Of a DNA stretch of 41,384 nt, positions 1 to 6,432 are shown piece after piece. Made by a program: the position numbers and the translations under genes. The first letter of the stretch is position 1. The number at the start of each line of letters is the position of its first letter. Under the pieces are notes generated by a model, which was not told the DNA's origin, made no database searches, and saw only the letters and a program-made list of their open reading frames with translations. This stretch comes from Scatavimonas merdigallinarum (GTDB lineage: Bacteria > Bacillota > Clostridia > Oscillospirales > Acutalibacteraceae): contig DVFW01000007.1 in NCBI GenBank assembly GCA_018713055.1, positions 1-41,384 of the forward strand. The letters run 5' to 3'.

Positions 1-50
1 AGGTACTTGCAGCCGGTTAAGTCCAGCGTAACGATCTTTTCTTTTTTCAT
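1..50 (-). CDS. Second barstar-family immunity gene (5' part only, cut by window edge)
   Basis: Only the first 16 codons are visible, reading MKKEKIVTLDLTGCKY, and the frame stays open to the left edge. These codons and the bases just upstream (1-55) are identical to 378-432, the start of the complete barstar gene to the right, so this is a tandem copy or a partial one. A good ribosome site (AAGGAG, about nine bases from the ATG) lies at about 58-63. If complete, it would encode a second inhibitor of the RNase encoded at 444-1040. It could equally be a truncated remnant, because the rest lies outside the window. Confidence 0.7.
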   Translation of the reverse strand, partial: MKKEKIVTLDLTGCKY

Positions 51-133
51 GGTGTACAACTCCTTTTGATGATTTACAGAACCATAGTATCTACAGATAG
101 CAAACAGGAAAGGAATATAGCTGAAATCAACCT

Positions 134-427
134 TTAACTATGTATTTCAATCTCAATTTGCTCTCCATATTTTTTACGATGTTCTTTCAGTTCCTGTAAT
201 ATTTCATTTATCATTTTAATGCTCGGCATAAGTTCTTTCGAAACAGTTTTCCCTCCCATTACTACTACTTTGTCTGCATCACACTCACTTCGTAACAAAT
301 CCCAAAATGCATCCCAATTTTCTCCATAAAAATCGGGGAAATCAAATGTTTTCTTAATTCTCTGATGAAGCTCTCCCAGGTACTTGCAGCCGGTTAAGTC
401 CAGCGTAACGATCTTTTCTTTTTTCAT
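134..427 (-). CDS. Barstar-family ribonuclease inhibitor (immunity protein)
   Basis: A 97-residue protein with the barstar signature: a short beta strand at the N-terminus (IVTLDLTGC), then a helix, then FPDFYGENWDAFWDLL at residues 30-45. In barstar, two aspartates in this motif (Asp35 and Asp39) plug the barnase active site; they correspond to Asp39 and Asp43 here. The protein should act in the cytoplasm by binding and blocking the RNase encoded immediately upstream. The gene starts 16 bases after the RNase stop codon, has its own AAGGAG-type ribosome site, and is followed by a second barstar copy at the left edge. The length is close to that of barstar (about 90 residues). The family call is firm; the pairing with the upstream toxin is inferred from adjacency. 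Confidence 0.9.
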   Translation of the reverse strand: MKKEKIVTLDLTGCKYLGELHQRIKKTFDFPDFYGENWDAFWDLLRSECDADKVVVMGGKTVSKELMPSIKMINEILQELKEHRKKYGEQIEIEIHS

Positions 428-443
428 GGTGTGTAGACTCCTT

Positions 444-1040
444 TCAAATAATTTCTAAAAATGTTTCATAATGATCGTAGGTGACAAACAGCAATCCGTC
501 GTTTGACCATAGCAGGCGATGCCGGTTTCGCCGCCCGCTGTAATAGTTAATGTCCGCCTCATACCAAATTCGTCCTGGAATTTGGGGTAAATGCCCGTTT
601 CGGTTTTGGTAAATTCCCATAGCAGCCATTTTTCCCGGCGCAAATTTAGCGGGCGCTTTTCCCCATTTCCAACCTAGTGCTACCAATTCGTCTTCTGTCA
701 TGTAGTAATCCGGCAAGCTTGCAATATACTTCATCCAGTAATCCGCACCGTATTGGCCATCCTTCGTTCCGTATCCGGCAACCACCGCGTCCATGGGTCT
801 GATAACGCACCGGCAGTTCGGGTGAAGCGGCGGCTCTGTGTCCGGTACCTCATCCATCCGATAAATTTGGCCGTGGCACTCCCGGCATTCCAGACAGGTT
901 TTTAAATCCAGAACTGTAATCCAGTTTTTATAGTTCCGGCTTTCCTGCGTGGGCGGCGAGTAAGAATCCAGCAGTCCCTTTGTCAAGGCATAAGGCATAT
1001 CCACTGAGATGACATACCCGCACATCTTTTTTACATACAT
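444..1040 (-). CDS. Barnase-type ribonuclease toxin with a Cys-rich MuF-like N-terminal module
   Basis: A 198-residue protein in two parts. Residues 40-83 hold WITVLD, three CxxC-type pairs (C49/C52/C55 and C76/C78) and HPNCRC, the pattern at the end of phage Mu gpF/SPP1 gp7-like head proteins and of the module that precedes toxin domains in MuF polymorphic toxins. Residues 95-198 align by eye with barnase: YYMT..ELVALGW, APGK, GRIWYEADINYYSG, DHYETF. The catalytic residues of barnase, Glu73, Arg87 and His102, correspond to E161, R175 and H190. Barnase Lys27 is replaced by E116. The start is supported by GAGGAG eight bases upstream. No signal peptide is visible, so the export route is unclear. 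Barstar genes follow directly. It could be a domesticated phage-derived toxin or a contact-dependent effector. Confidence 0.88.
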   Translation of the reverse strand: MYVKKMCGYVISVDMPYALTKGLLDSYSPPTQESRNYKNWITVLDLKTCLECRECHGQIYRMDEVPDTEPPLHPNCRCVIRPMDAVVAGYGTKDGQYGADYWMKYIASLPDYYMTEDELVALGWKWGKAPAKFAPGKMAAMGIYQNRNGHLPQIPGRIWYEADINYYSGRRNRHRLLWSNDGLLFVTYDHYETFLEII

Positions 1041-1101
1041 TTTAACACTCCTCTATTTTATGGTAAAGATAAAAGTCTCTTCATAAATAGGGGAAGCATG
1101 T

Positions 1102-1131
1102 CAAAAGTTGCCCTGTTTTGTGCAACTTTTG
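1102..1131. repeat. Perfect 10-bp inverted repeat upstream of the RNase gene
   Basis: CAAAAGTTGC and GCAACTTTTG are separated by 10 bases. The repeat lies 60-90 bases upstream of the toxin start codon, where promoter and operator sequences are expected. It has only four T residues after either arm, so an operator is as likely as a terminator. Confidence 0.5.
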
Positions 1132-1148
1132 AAAATATTCATAAATTA

Positions 1149-1170
1149 TTTACATTTAGGTGAATGTAAA
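1149..1170. repeat. 8-bp inverted repeat (TTTACATT / AATGTAAA)
   Basis: The two arms are perfect and separated by six bases (TAGGTG). It lies 18 bases beyond the other inverted repeat upstream of the toxin operon. It may be a binding site for a dimeric regulator. No regulator gene lies nearby and the role is inferred only from position. Confidence 0.4.
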
Positions 1171-1427
1171 CCTATCACAGAAAAATAGGAAGCGAGGCCT
1201 CCGGCCTGAAAATTCAGGTGGAAGCCCCACTTCTGTTTGCAAAGATCTTTTATTTTGCTATTTTATGGAAAAGGCATCTATGGAAAATCGTTTTGGATTT
1301 TGGATTCTAAAAAGCCCGTAAACCCGCATGAAACCTAGGAAAAATGAGGTGGACATCTATAATAACCGACCCAGATGGAAGGGGTAGACAGTTTAGATGC
1401 TGCTCAAAACGCGGGCACAGCACTACA

Positions 1428-1465
1428 AAAAAGAAAAAACTGCGGGCGCGAAATGCTCACCGCAG
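1428..1465 (-). terminator. Rho-independent terminator, leftward
   Basis: Read on the minus strand: CTGCGG, a 14-base loop and CCGCAG, followed by a T-run interrupted once (TTTTTTCTTTTTT). It is a second leftward terminator about 170 bases beyond the one that follows the tRNA pair. No gene is recognised between the two, so it is either a back-up or ends an unrecognised small RNA. Confidence 0.6.
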
Positions 1466-1633
1466 GTATGTGTACTGGATAGAAGAAAGGTGTCATGCGC
1501 TGTAAGGCGTGCCCGCAAAAAATTGGTAGCAAGCCGAAGCGTTGTGAGCGCATTTACAAGCGAGCAGCAAAGGCGCAGCGTGACCTTTTTCGGAAAAGGA
1601 GACGCAGCGGAATGAGCGCGCTGGTGGCTTTTG

Positions 1634-1673
1634 TAAAAAAAGTCGCCGCAAGCGATATGCAGCTTGCGGCGAC
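1634..1673 (-). terminator. Rho-independent terminator of the tRNA pair
   Basis: A perfect 12-bp stem (GTCGCCGCAAGC / GCTTGCGGCGAC) with an eight-base loop is followed on the minus strand by seven T residues. It lies just downstream of the tRNA-Tyr gene. Confidence 0.85.
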
Positions 1674-1674
1674 G

Positions 1675-1759
1675 TGGTGGGAGATGGTGGATTCGAACCA
1701 CCGAAGTCACTGACAACAGATTTACAGTCTGCCCCCTTTGGCCACTCGGGAAATCTCCC
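1675..1759 (-). tRNA. tRNA-Tyr (anticodon GTA)
   Basis: Read on the minus strand it begins GGGAGATTTCCCGAGTGG, has the anticodon stem-loop ACTGTAAATC with GTA at the anticodon, a long class II variable arm, the T-arm GGTTCGAATCC, and a seven-base acceptor stem closed by ATCTCCC. The 3' CCA is encoded. The long variable arm is expected for bacterial tRNA-Tyr. It is the second gene of a leftward tRNA pair and is followed by a terminator. Confidence 0.95.
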
Positions 1760-1798
1760 ATATAAAAGGTTGTCCCCAAAACAACCCGACTTATAAAC

Positions 1799-1874
1799 TG
1801 GAGCTGGTGGACGGACTTGAACCCCCGACCTGCTGATTACAAATCAGCTGCTCTACCAACTGAGCTACACCAGC
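1799..1874 (-). tRNA. tRNA-Thr (anticodon TGT)
   Basis: Read on the minus strand it begins GCTGGTGTAGCTCAGTTGG, carries anticodon loop TTTGTAA (TGT, Thr), the T-arm GGTTCAAGTCC and acceptor CACCAGC, with discriminator T and encoded CCA. It is 76 bases long. It is the first gene of the leftward pair, 39 bases before tRNA-Tyr. Confidence 0.95.
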
Positions 1875-1974
1875 GCATCAACTTGACGCTAAAATACTAT
1901 ACCACTTTGCGCTTTTTTTGTCAACTGTTTTTTGCAATTTTTCATGTTGACGGAAAATGCCCTGTAAAAAGGTG

Positions 1975-2000
1975 GCAGGCATCCCGTACGGGATGCCTGC
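1975..2000. terminator. Bidirectional hairpin terminator after the small Cys/Gly-rich gene
   Basis: A perfect 11-bp stem GCAGGCATCCC / GGGATGCCTGC with a GTAC loop. Leftward it is followed by CACCTTTTT and rightward by GCTTTTT. Its position fits termination of the leftward gene at 2023-2148. Confidence 0.75.
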
Positions 2001-2022
2001 GCTTTTTAAATCAGTTTGCTTG

Positions 2023-2148
2023 TTAGCAGCAACCACAGTTGTTGTTATTGCAACCACAATCGTCATTACCATTGCAGCAAACAATGAGGATGATAACCAG
2101 AAGAATTACCCATGAGCAGCTGCTGCCGCCGAATAAGTTATTGCACAT
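2023..2148 (-). CDS. Small Cys/Gly-rich single-pass membrane peptide (YjcZ / chorion-class-like)
   Basis: A 41-residue open frame starting MCNNLFGGSSCSW, followed by a hydrophobic helix of about ten residues (VILLVIILIV at 14-23), then a Cys, Asn and Gly-rich tail (CCNGNDDCGC and NNNNCGCC). The composition (a short Gly-rich start, one membrane helix, a Cys-rich end) matches small sporulation-associated peptides of Firmicutes such as the YjcZ family and the 'chorion class high-cysteine' peptides of Clostridia. A strong AGGAGG ribosome site lies about 11 bases upstream and a clear terminator follows the stop codon, both supporting a real gene. The function is unknown; a role in the spore coat or membrane is inference from family resemblance. 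Confidence 0.75.
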   Translation of the reverse strand: MCNNLFGGSSCSWVILLVIILIVCCNGNDDCGCNNNNCGCC

Positions 2149-2257
2149 AGCGTTGTTTCCTCCTTTCAAGCGTTACATTATAGTATATTGTAAATGCAAT
2201 TTTTTGGTTACAAAAAAACGGGAGGTTTTCTATATGGAGAATGCCGCGGGGAACGCC

Positions 2258-2286
2258 TTGCATTTTTTTCTGTATAGCTTTATAAT
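2258..2286 (+). promoter_or_regulatory. Sigma-A type promoter of the 5'-nucleotidase-type gene
   Basis: TTGCAT and TATAAT with a 17-base spacer. It lies about 50 bases before the start codon at 2337. Confidence 0.7.
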
Positions 2287-2336
2287 AGGCACAAACGTAT
2301 TTTTATAGATGTAAAATCAGGAAAGAGGAAGAAAAA

Positions 2337-4133
2337 ATGAAGAAAGTTTTATCTTTGCTGCTTTGTCTGATGCTTGTATGCACGGCGTTTTGCCTGCAGG
2401 TTACAGCAGCAGACGACGGTACAGTGACCATTACCGTGGCACATACCAATGATATCCACGCCAGGAACAGCTATGACGAGTATAACCAGACAATCGGCTT
2501 TCCAAAGGCAAAGACAATTGTAGATACAATAGGGGCCGACTTGCTTTTGGATGCGGGCGATCTGTTCCATGGACAGGCGTTTGCCACCATTGAAAATGGG
2601 GAAAGCATAGCGCAGCTTGTAAACGCTTTGGGATATGACGCAATGACGCCAGGCAACCATGATTGGAACTATGGACAGGCGCAGCTCAAACGACTGGAGG
2701 AACTTTCCGGCATGCCAATCATGGCGGGCAATGTCTTGAAAGACGGCAGTGAGAAGTTTTTTGATACCGACTATATTATAAAAGAGATAGACGGCGTAAA
2801 AGTTGGCGTCTTCGGAGTGATCGACCCTGCCGTATATGGAGCAACCAATCCAAGTTTGATGCAGGGCATAGAGTATACAGATATATACGCTTATGCAAAC
2901 AAGATGGTAGAGCAGCTTGAACAAGAGCAGTGCGCAGTGATTATTTGTCTGTCGCATTGTGTGGATCACGAAAAATTTGCCAGTACAGTAAATGGGGTTG
3001 ATCTTCTGATCTGCGGCCATCTGCATATTGAACTGCAAGAGGAGATCAACGGCACGCTGATTGTAGAAGCAGGGGAATATATGAGAAATATCGGCCAAGT
3101 CGATCTGGTATATTCTAAAGATACAGATACGATTGTTAAAAAAGAAGCAAAGCTTATTACTTTCAAGGATGCGGCGCTTTACCAGGAAGATCCACAAATT
3201 TTATCGCTGCTTACACAGATTAACGACCGCCAGACTGTAATTTTAGACGAAATAGTGGGAAGCACGCCGGTTTTACTTGACGGAGAGAAATCCCAGGTCA
3301 GAACACAGGAAACCAATTTGGGCAGGGTTGTCACAGATACATACCTGTATGAAACAGGGGCGGACGTTGCCATTGAAAATGGCGGGGGTATACGTTCCTC
3401 TATTCAGCAGGGAGAAATTACAAAAAGAGACATTATCAATGTCGCCCCGTTTGGCAATATTATTGTTACGAAACAGATCAGCGGTAAGGATTTGTTGGAT
3501 ACACTGGAATTATCGGTCGATCTGGGTATCCGTACGGCGGCTGCTTTTGCAGGTACAAGCACAGAATGGCCTGAAAATGACGGAAGCTATCTGCAATTTG
3601 GCGGAATAACGGCAGAATTTGATGAAGAGAAACCCTTTGGCAGCCGTGTTTCTTCTGTGACCGTGGGCGGAGAGCCAATAGACCTGGAAAAAATGTATAC
3701 CGTAGCGGGTAACAATTATATTATGGAAGACAGCGATTATCCGGCGATCGCACAGGCAGAGAAAATCAGCGAATACACAACCTGCGACGACGCACTGACC
3801 AAGTTTATCAGCAATGTCGGTGTGGAAGGCTCGATAGATGCGGTACGTTTGACCAATATAACCGGCCGGCAGCCAACACAGCCGCAGGAGGATCCCACCC
3901 AGCCGCAAAGCGAGCCGGCAACGGAACTTTCAACCCAGGCAGCGACCACTTCCGATTCGTCGGCAGTACATTCACAGGAGCCATCCTCTCAGGCGCAGAG
4001 CGGGAAGGAAACACAAAGCGCGGGGAAAGGCGCTGCTGCAACAGGCGACCAAACGGCGGTGTTCTTGCCGCTTCTGGCGCTGATAGGTGCCGCTGCAGCC
4101 GTTGTCGTTCTGAAAAGACGGGAAAAAGCATAA
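2337..4133 (+). CDS. Secreted 5'-nucleotidase / cyclic phosphodiesterase family metallophosphoesterase
   Basis: A 598-residue exported enzyme expected to release phosphate from extracellular nucleotides or nucleotide sugars. A signal peptide covers residues 1-25 (cleavage near VTA-ADD). The metallophosphatase domain shows THTNDIH-like AHTNDIHAR (D39, H41), DAGD (D75), GNHDW (N107, H108), LSHC and GHLH. The C-terminal 5'-nucleotidase domain has NGGGIRSSI and FGN. A Pro/Gln/Thr/Ser-rich linker from about residue 500 to 565 leads to a C-terminal membrane helix and a KRREK tail, the layout of a surface-anchored protein. The sequence ATGD before the helix resembles the Clostridial sorting-type TGD motif but lacks the usual proline. 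The ribosome site AAAGAGGAAG precedes the ATG. It is monocistronic, with its own promoter and terminator. Substrate preference cannot be read from sequence. Confidence 0.92.
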   Translation: MKKVLSLLLCLMLVCTAFCLQVTAADDGTVTITVAHTNDIHARNSYDEYNQTIGFPKAKTIVDTIGADLLLDAGDLFHGQAFATIENGESIAQLVNALGYDAMTPGNHDWNYGQAQLKRLEELSGMPIMAGNVLKDGSEKFFDTDYIIKEIDGVKVGVFGVIDPAVYGATNPSLMQGIEYTDIYAYANKMVEQLEQEQCAVIICLSHCVDHEKFASTVNGVDLLICGHLHIELQEEINGTLIVEAGEYMRNIGQVDLVYSKDTDTIVKKEAKLITFKDAALYQEDPQILSLLTQINDRQTVILDEIVGSTPVLLDGEKSQVRTQETNLGRVVTDTYLYETGADVAIENGGGIRSSIQQGEITKRDIINVAPFGNIIVTKQISGKDLLDTLELSVDLGIRTAAAFAGTSTEWPENDGSYLQFGGITAEFDEEKPFGSRVSSVTVGGEPIDLEKMYTVAGNNYIMEDSDYPAIAQAEKISEYTTCDDALTKFISNVGVEGSIDAVRLTNITGRQPTQPQEDPTQPQSEPATELSTQAATTSDSSAVHSQEPSSQAQSGKETQSAGKGAAATGDQTAVFLPLLALIGAAAAVVVLKRREKA

Positions 4134-4160
4134 GCGACACAGATTTTATAAATATACAAA

Positions 4161-4194
4161 ACGCCTGCCATCATAAAAAATGGCAGGCGTTTTC
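4161..4194. terminator. Bidirectional terminator between the nucleotidase and MFS genes
   Basis: A perfect stem ACGCCTGCCA / TGGCAGGCGT with a 10-base A-rich loop, flanked by AAAA on the left and TTTTC on the right. It serves the two convergent genes. Confidence 0.85.
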
Positions 4195-4229
4195 TTGTTG
4201 CAGAACAGAGGATGCAAAACGCAGGCGGG

Positions 4230-5450
4230 CTACGCCTGCTTCTGCTGTTTTTTTAAATATAAAAAGCTGCATGCGGTAATGGTCAACGTAACGATGCCGG
4301 TAAGCAAAAACCAGCTTGCGATTCCCCAGCCTTCTGCTACCGGGCCGGAGATCAAAAGCCCGACGGGCATGGCCAGAGACATAACGCTGCCCATTAGGGA
4401 AAAAGCGCGCCCCTGCGCCTGTGACGGTATGGTTTCCTGCATATAGGAAATGCAGGCGATATTGTAAAGGTTGCCGCCTCCTCCCATAAACAGGCACAGA
4501 AATGCAAAAACCCAGAAAGCCCACATCTGGGCAGGTAATATGCCGCAGAGAAGCGAGGTAAGGCCTACGCCCAGCGATCCAATATGCGCTGCTAAAAGCT
4601 TGCGGGTAATCTTTCCACAAGTCCCAAGCAACAGGGAAGACACCATCATCCCGGCGGCATATAAGAATTCCACAATGCTGGCATGTAACGCGGAGGCCTC
4701 AAAATGCGTGCTTGTCATCAATGGATAAAGCGATGAAAGCGGCATATAGAAAATCATGCATACGGCTGTCGCAGCCAAAAGACCGCACAGCTTCTTGTCG
4801 TGACGGAAAACGTTCGCGCCCTCTTTTAACTCTTTCCAAAAACCGGCAGTTTTCTGATGCGCACGTGTAGAATCTGGAATATGCACGATGCATACGGTAA
4901 AGCTTGCAACAAGTGCGCCAAAAAAATCTGTAAGAAGGATAACCGGCATGGGGAGAACACCATACATTGCCGCACCCAGAACAGGGCCAAGCATAAAGGC
5001 GCCCGACTGCATAAACTGGCTCCAGCCGTTTGCGCGCACCAGTTGTTCTTTTGGGACCAGCATGGGGATCATTGCCTGTATAGCCGGGGTATGGAATACG
5101 CCCCCCACAGCGCGGACGCCCAAAACGATACAGGCGCTCCAGTATGGTACCGGGCCAATCCAGAAAAATATGGCAAACACCAGTGCGGCAACCCCAATAA
5201 ATAGGTCCGCGGTAATTACAACATATTTGCGCTTTAAGCGGTCAATCCAGACGCCTGCGAAGGGGCCTAAAATTGCTTGCGGAAGAAAAGCCATTAAACC
5301 GGAGAAAGCAAGCATCAGAGCCGAGCCGGTTTCGCTGGCAAGCCACCAAATCACGGCAAACTGTACGGCGCTGCTGCCGATCAGGGAAACGGTTTGCCCA
5401 GTGGCGATCGTAAAAAATGGTTTTTTCCATGTGTGTGTTGTTTTTGTCAT
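4230..5450 (-). CDS. MFS efflux transporter (MefA-like family)
   Basis: A 406-residue integral membrane protein with about 12 hydrophobic segments. It is expected to export drugs or other small molecules by proton antiport. The N-terminal part (FTIATGQTVSLIGSSAVQFAVIWW) and the loop GPFAGVWIDRLKRK near residues 62-75 match the drug-proton antiporter group that includes the macrolide pumps MefA/MefE and many Clostridial paralogues. The ribosome site is AGGAG, seven to eight bases before the ATG. The gene stands alone and is preceded by a leader of over 270 bases with a possible peptide and a hairpin ending in T6, suggesting attenuation control (listed separately). The substrate is unknown; many members of this family do not confer macrolide resistance. 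Confidence 0.9.
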   Translation of the reverse strand: MTKTTHTWKKPFFTIATGQTVSLIGSSAVQFAVIWWLASETGSALMLAFSGLMAFLPQAILGPFAGVWIDRLKRKYVVITADLFIGVAALVFAIFFWIGPVPYWSACIVLGVRAVGGVFHTPAIQAMIPMLVPKEQLVRANGWSQFMQSGAFMLGPVLGAAMYGVLPMPVILLTDFFGALVASFTVCIVHIPDSTRAHQKTAGFWKELKEGANVFRHDKKLCGLLAATAVCMIFYMPLSSLYPLMTSTHFEASALHASIVEFLYAAGMMVSSLLLGTCGKITRKLLAAHIGSLGVGLTSLLCGILPAQMWAFWVFAFLCLFMGGGGNLYNIACISYMQETIPSQAQGRAFSLMGSVMSLAMPVGLLISGPVAEGWGIASWFLLTGIVTLTITACSFLYLKKQQKQA

Positions 5451-5512
5451 ATGGGAATCTCCTATGTAGATTATGTATTTCCTTTAGTTTTTATCAAAAT
5501 ATAAATAACAAT

Positions 5513-5553
5513 AAAAAACAGGGCACCGGGCCTGAATATAGCCTTGTGTCCTG
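5513..5553 (-). terminator. Internal terminator in the leader of the MFS gene
   Basis: On the minus strand, CAGGACAC and GTGCCCTG pair with one mismatch around an inner GGC/GCC pairing and are followed directly by TTTTTT. It lies 60-100 bases upstream of the MFS start codon and downstream of the leader promoter, so transcription would stop here unless antiterminated. Confidence 0.65.
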
Positions 5554-5571
5554 CTGTTTTCAATGCGGTGT

Positions 5572-5597
5572 AAAAGTAAGCTGACCAATATACTTTT
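5572..5597 (-). repeat. Leader hairpin AAAAGTA / TACTTTT
   Basis: A perfect 7-bp inverted repeat with a 12-base loop in the MFS leader, just upstream of the internal terminator. It may be part of the alternative leader folding. No family match is claimed. Confidence 0.4.
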
Positions 5598-5671
5598 GCA
5601 GCAAAATATTCTTGCCCGTAAAAACAGAAAAAAGGACTGTTTCCCAGATGAAAAGCCTACCGACTGCCTGT

Positions 5672-5695
5672 TTATCTGCTACGGAAAGAACGCAT
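5672..5695 (-). CDS. Possible leader peptide MRSFRSR upstream of the MFS gene
   Basis: A seven-codon open frame (ATG to TAA) begins about 30 bases after a putative promoter and has GGGGG seven bases before its ATG. The peptide MRSFRSR ends in an Arg-x-Arg motif. Leader peptides with a basic-x-basic motif (for example in ermD-type leaders) stall ribosomes in the presence of macrolides. A terminator hairpin lies between this frame and the efflux gene, which is the layout of a drug-sensing attenuator. Frames this short arise by chance, so the call is tentative. Confidence 0.4.
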   Translation of the reverse strand: MRSFRSR

Positions 5696-5730
5696 CAAGC
5701 CGCCCCCTTTACATTGCTTTAGCTAAATGA

Positions 5731-5759
5731 AAATTACCATAAAATATCTTTTTTGTCAA
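5731..5759 (-). promoter_or_regulatory. Putative promoter of the MFS leader
   Basis: A perfect TTGACA (-35) on the minus strand, with a weaker -10 region (TAATTT at 17 bases, or GGTAAT at 15 bases). It would start a transcript of about 275 bases before the MFS start codon. Confidence 0.5.
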
Positions 5760-5785
5760 GAAAAAAGGTTTTGTCCTGCAATAAC

Positions 5786-5814
5786 AGCGCCGGGCTCTGT
5801 ACGGGTCCGGCGCT
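5786..5814 (-). terminator. Hairpin just downstream of spoVT
   Basis: A perfect 8-bp stem AGCGCCGG / CCGGCGCT with a 13-base loop, beginning four bases after the spoVT stop codon. The T-run after it on the minus strand is poor, so it is a weak terminator or an RNA-stabilising stem. Confidence 0.5.
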
Positions 5815-5818
5815 TTGG

Positions 5819-6361
5819 TTATTCTTCCATTTGCTTACCTAAAAATGCCGCGGCTGACTGTGTGAGCTTAATTTCCGCCTCAGACGGTACGGCGTGGTTT
5901 TCTCCACAGAGCATGATAACGCTTCCTGTTACATCCCCGGCGGCAATAATGGGGTACATAATCGCCGCGCCGCGTTCCATGCCTTCTACCGGCTGGATTT
6001 CGCTCATATCGCCGGAGTGTGCCGCAAAGCTTCTGCGTGTTTCCATAAACTCTTCAATTACGGGGGTTACACGGCGTTCCAGATATTCTCTTTTGGAAAC
6101 ACCCGCCGCCGCCACAATATGGTCGCGGTCGCTGATCAACGTAGGAAGGCCGGAAATTTTAGCAAGAACTTCGGCATATTGGGATGCAAAGTTGGAAAGC
6201 TCGCCTACAGGGGAGTATTTTTTAAATATAACCTCGCCGTCGCTGTCAGTGTAAATTTCCAGAGGATCGCCTTCGCGAATTCGCAGGGTGCGCCGGATTT
6301 CTTTTGGAATAACGACTCTTCCCAGATCGTCAATTCTTCTTACAATTCCTGTTGCTTTCAT
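5819..6361 (-). CDS. spoVT: Stage V sporulation regulator SpoVT
   Basis: A 180-residue transcription factor acting late in the forespore. Residues 1-50 are the AbrB swapped-hairpin DNA-binding domain (MKATGIVRRIDDLGRVVIPKEIRR and the following LRIREGDPLEIY). The remainder, from about residue 56, is the GAF-like domain of SpoVT (ASQYAEVLAKISGLPTLI and later GSVIML). The length matches B. subtilis SpoVT (178 residues), which tunes SigG-dependent genes. The gene stands alone, with its own upstream region and a hairpin after the stop codon. A GTATAG/CTATAC inverted repeat lies upstream. This call separates it from shorter AbrB paralogues of about 90 residues. It marks the organism as an endospore former. 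Confidence 0.95.
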   Translation of the reverse strand: MKATGIVRRIDDLGRVVIPKEIRRTLRIREGDPLEIYTDSDGEVIFKKYSPVGELSNFASQYAEVLAKISGLPTLISDRDHIVAAAGVSKREYLERRVTPVIEEFMETRRSFAAHSGDMSEIQPVEGMERGAAIMYPIIAAGDVTGSVIMLCGENHAVPSEAEIKLTQSAAAFLGKQMEE

Positions 6362-6432
6362 ATAAAATTAAACCTCCAAAATATTCTTGAAAATTGTCTG
6401 GCATGTACATGTTGTTTGTACGTCACGCTACT

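Larger units (their letters stand above)
1041..1427. other. Intergenic region upstream of the toxin operon; no gene recognised
   Basis: About 390 bases with no convincing coding frame or ribosome site. It contains the two inverted repeats listed separately (1102-1131 and 1149-1170). Around 1190-1240 there is a GC-richer patch with a small CCTGAA/TTCAGG palindrome that lacks a T-run. Around 1340-1400 a non-repetitive stretch could be the remnant of a mobile element, but I recognise no transposase or recombinase fragment in it. Confidence 0.5.

Noticed and set aside
1397..1713. Two overlapping rightward frames of about 72 codons
   Set aside because: They run through the tRNA terminator and into the antisense strand of tRNA-Tyr, giving the typical MVDSNHRS artefact. 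No ribosome site.
2234..2308. 24-codon frame with a ribosome site before the 5'-nucleotidase gene
   Set aside because: It overlaps the TTGCAT/TATAAT promoter of that gene, so it would not be on the same transcript; probably chance despite the GGGAGG upstream.
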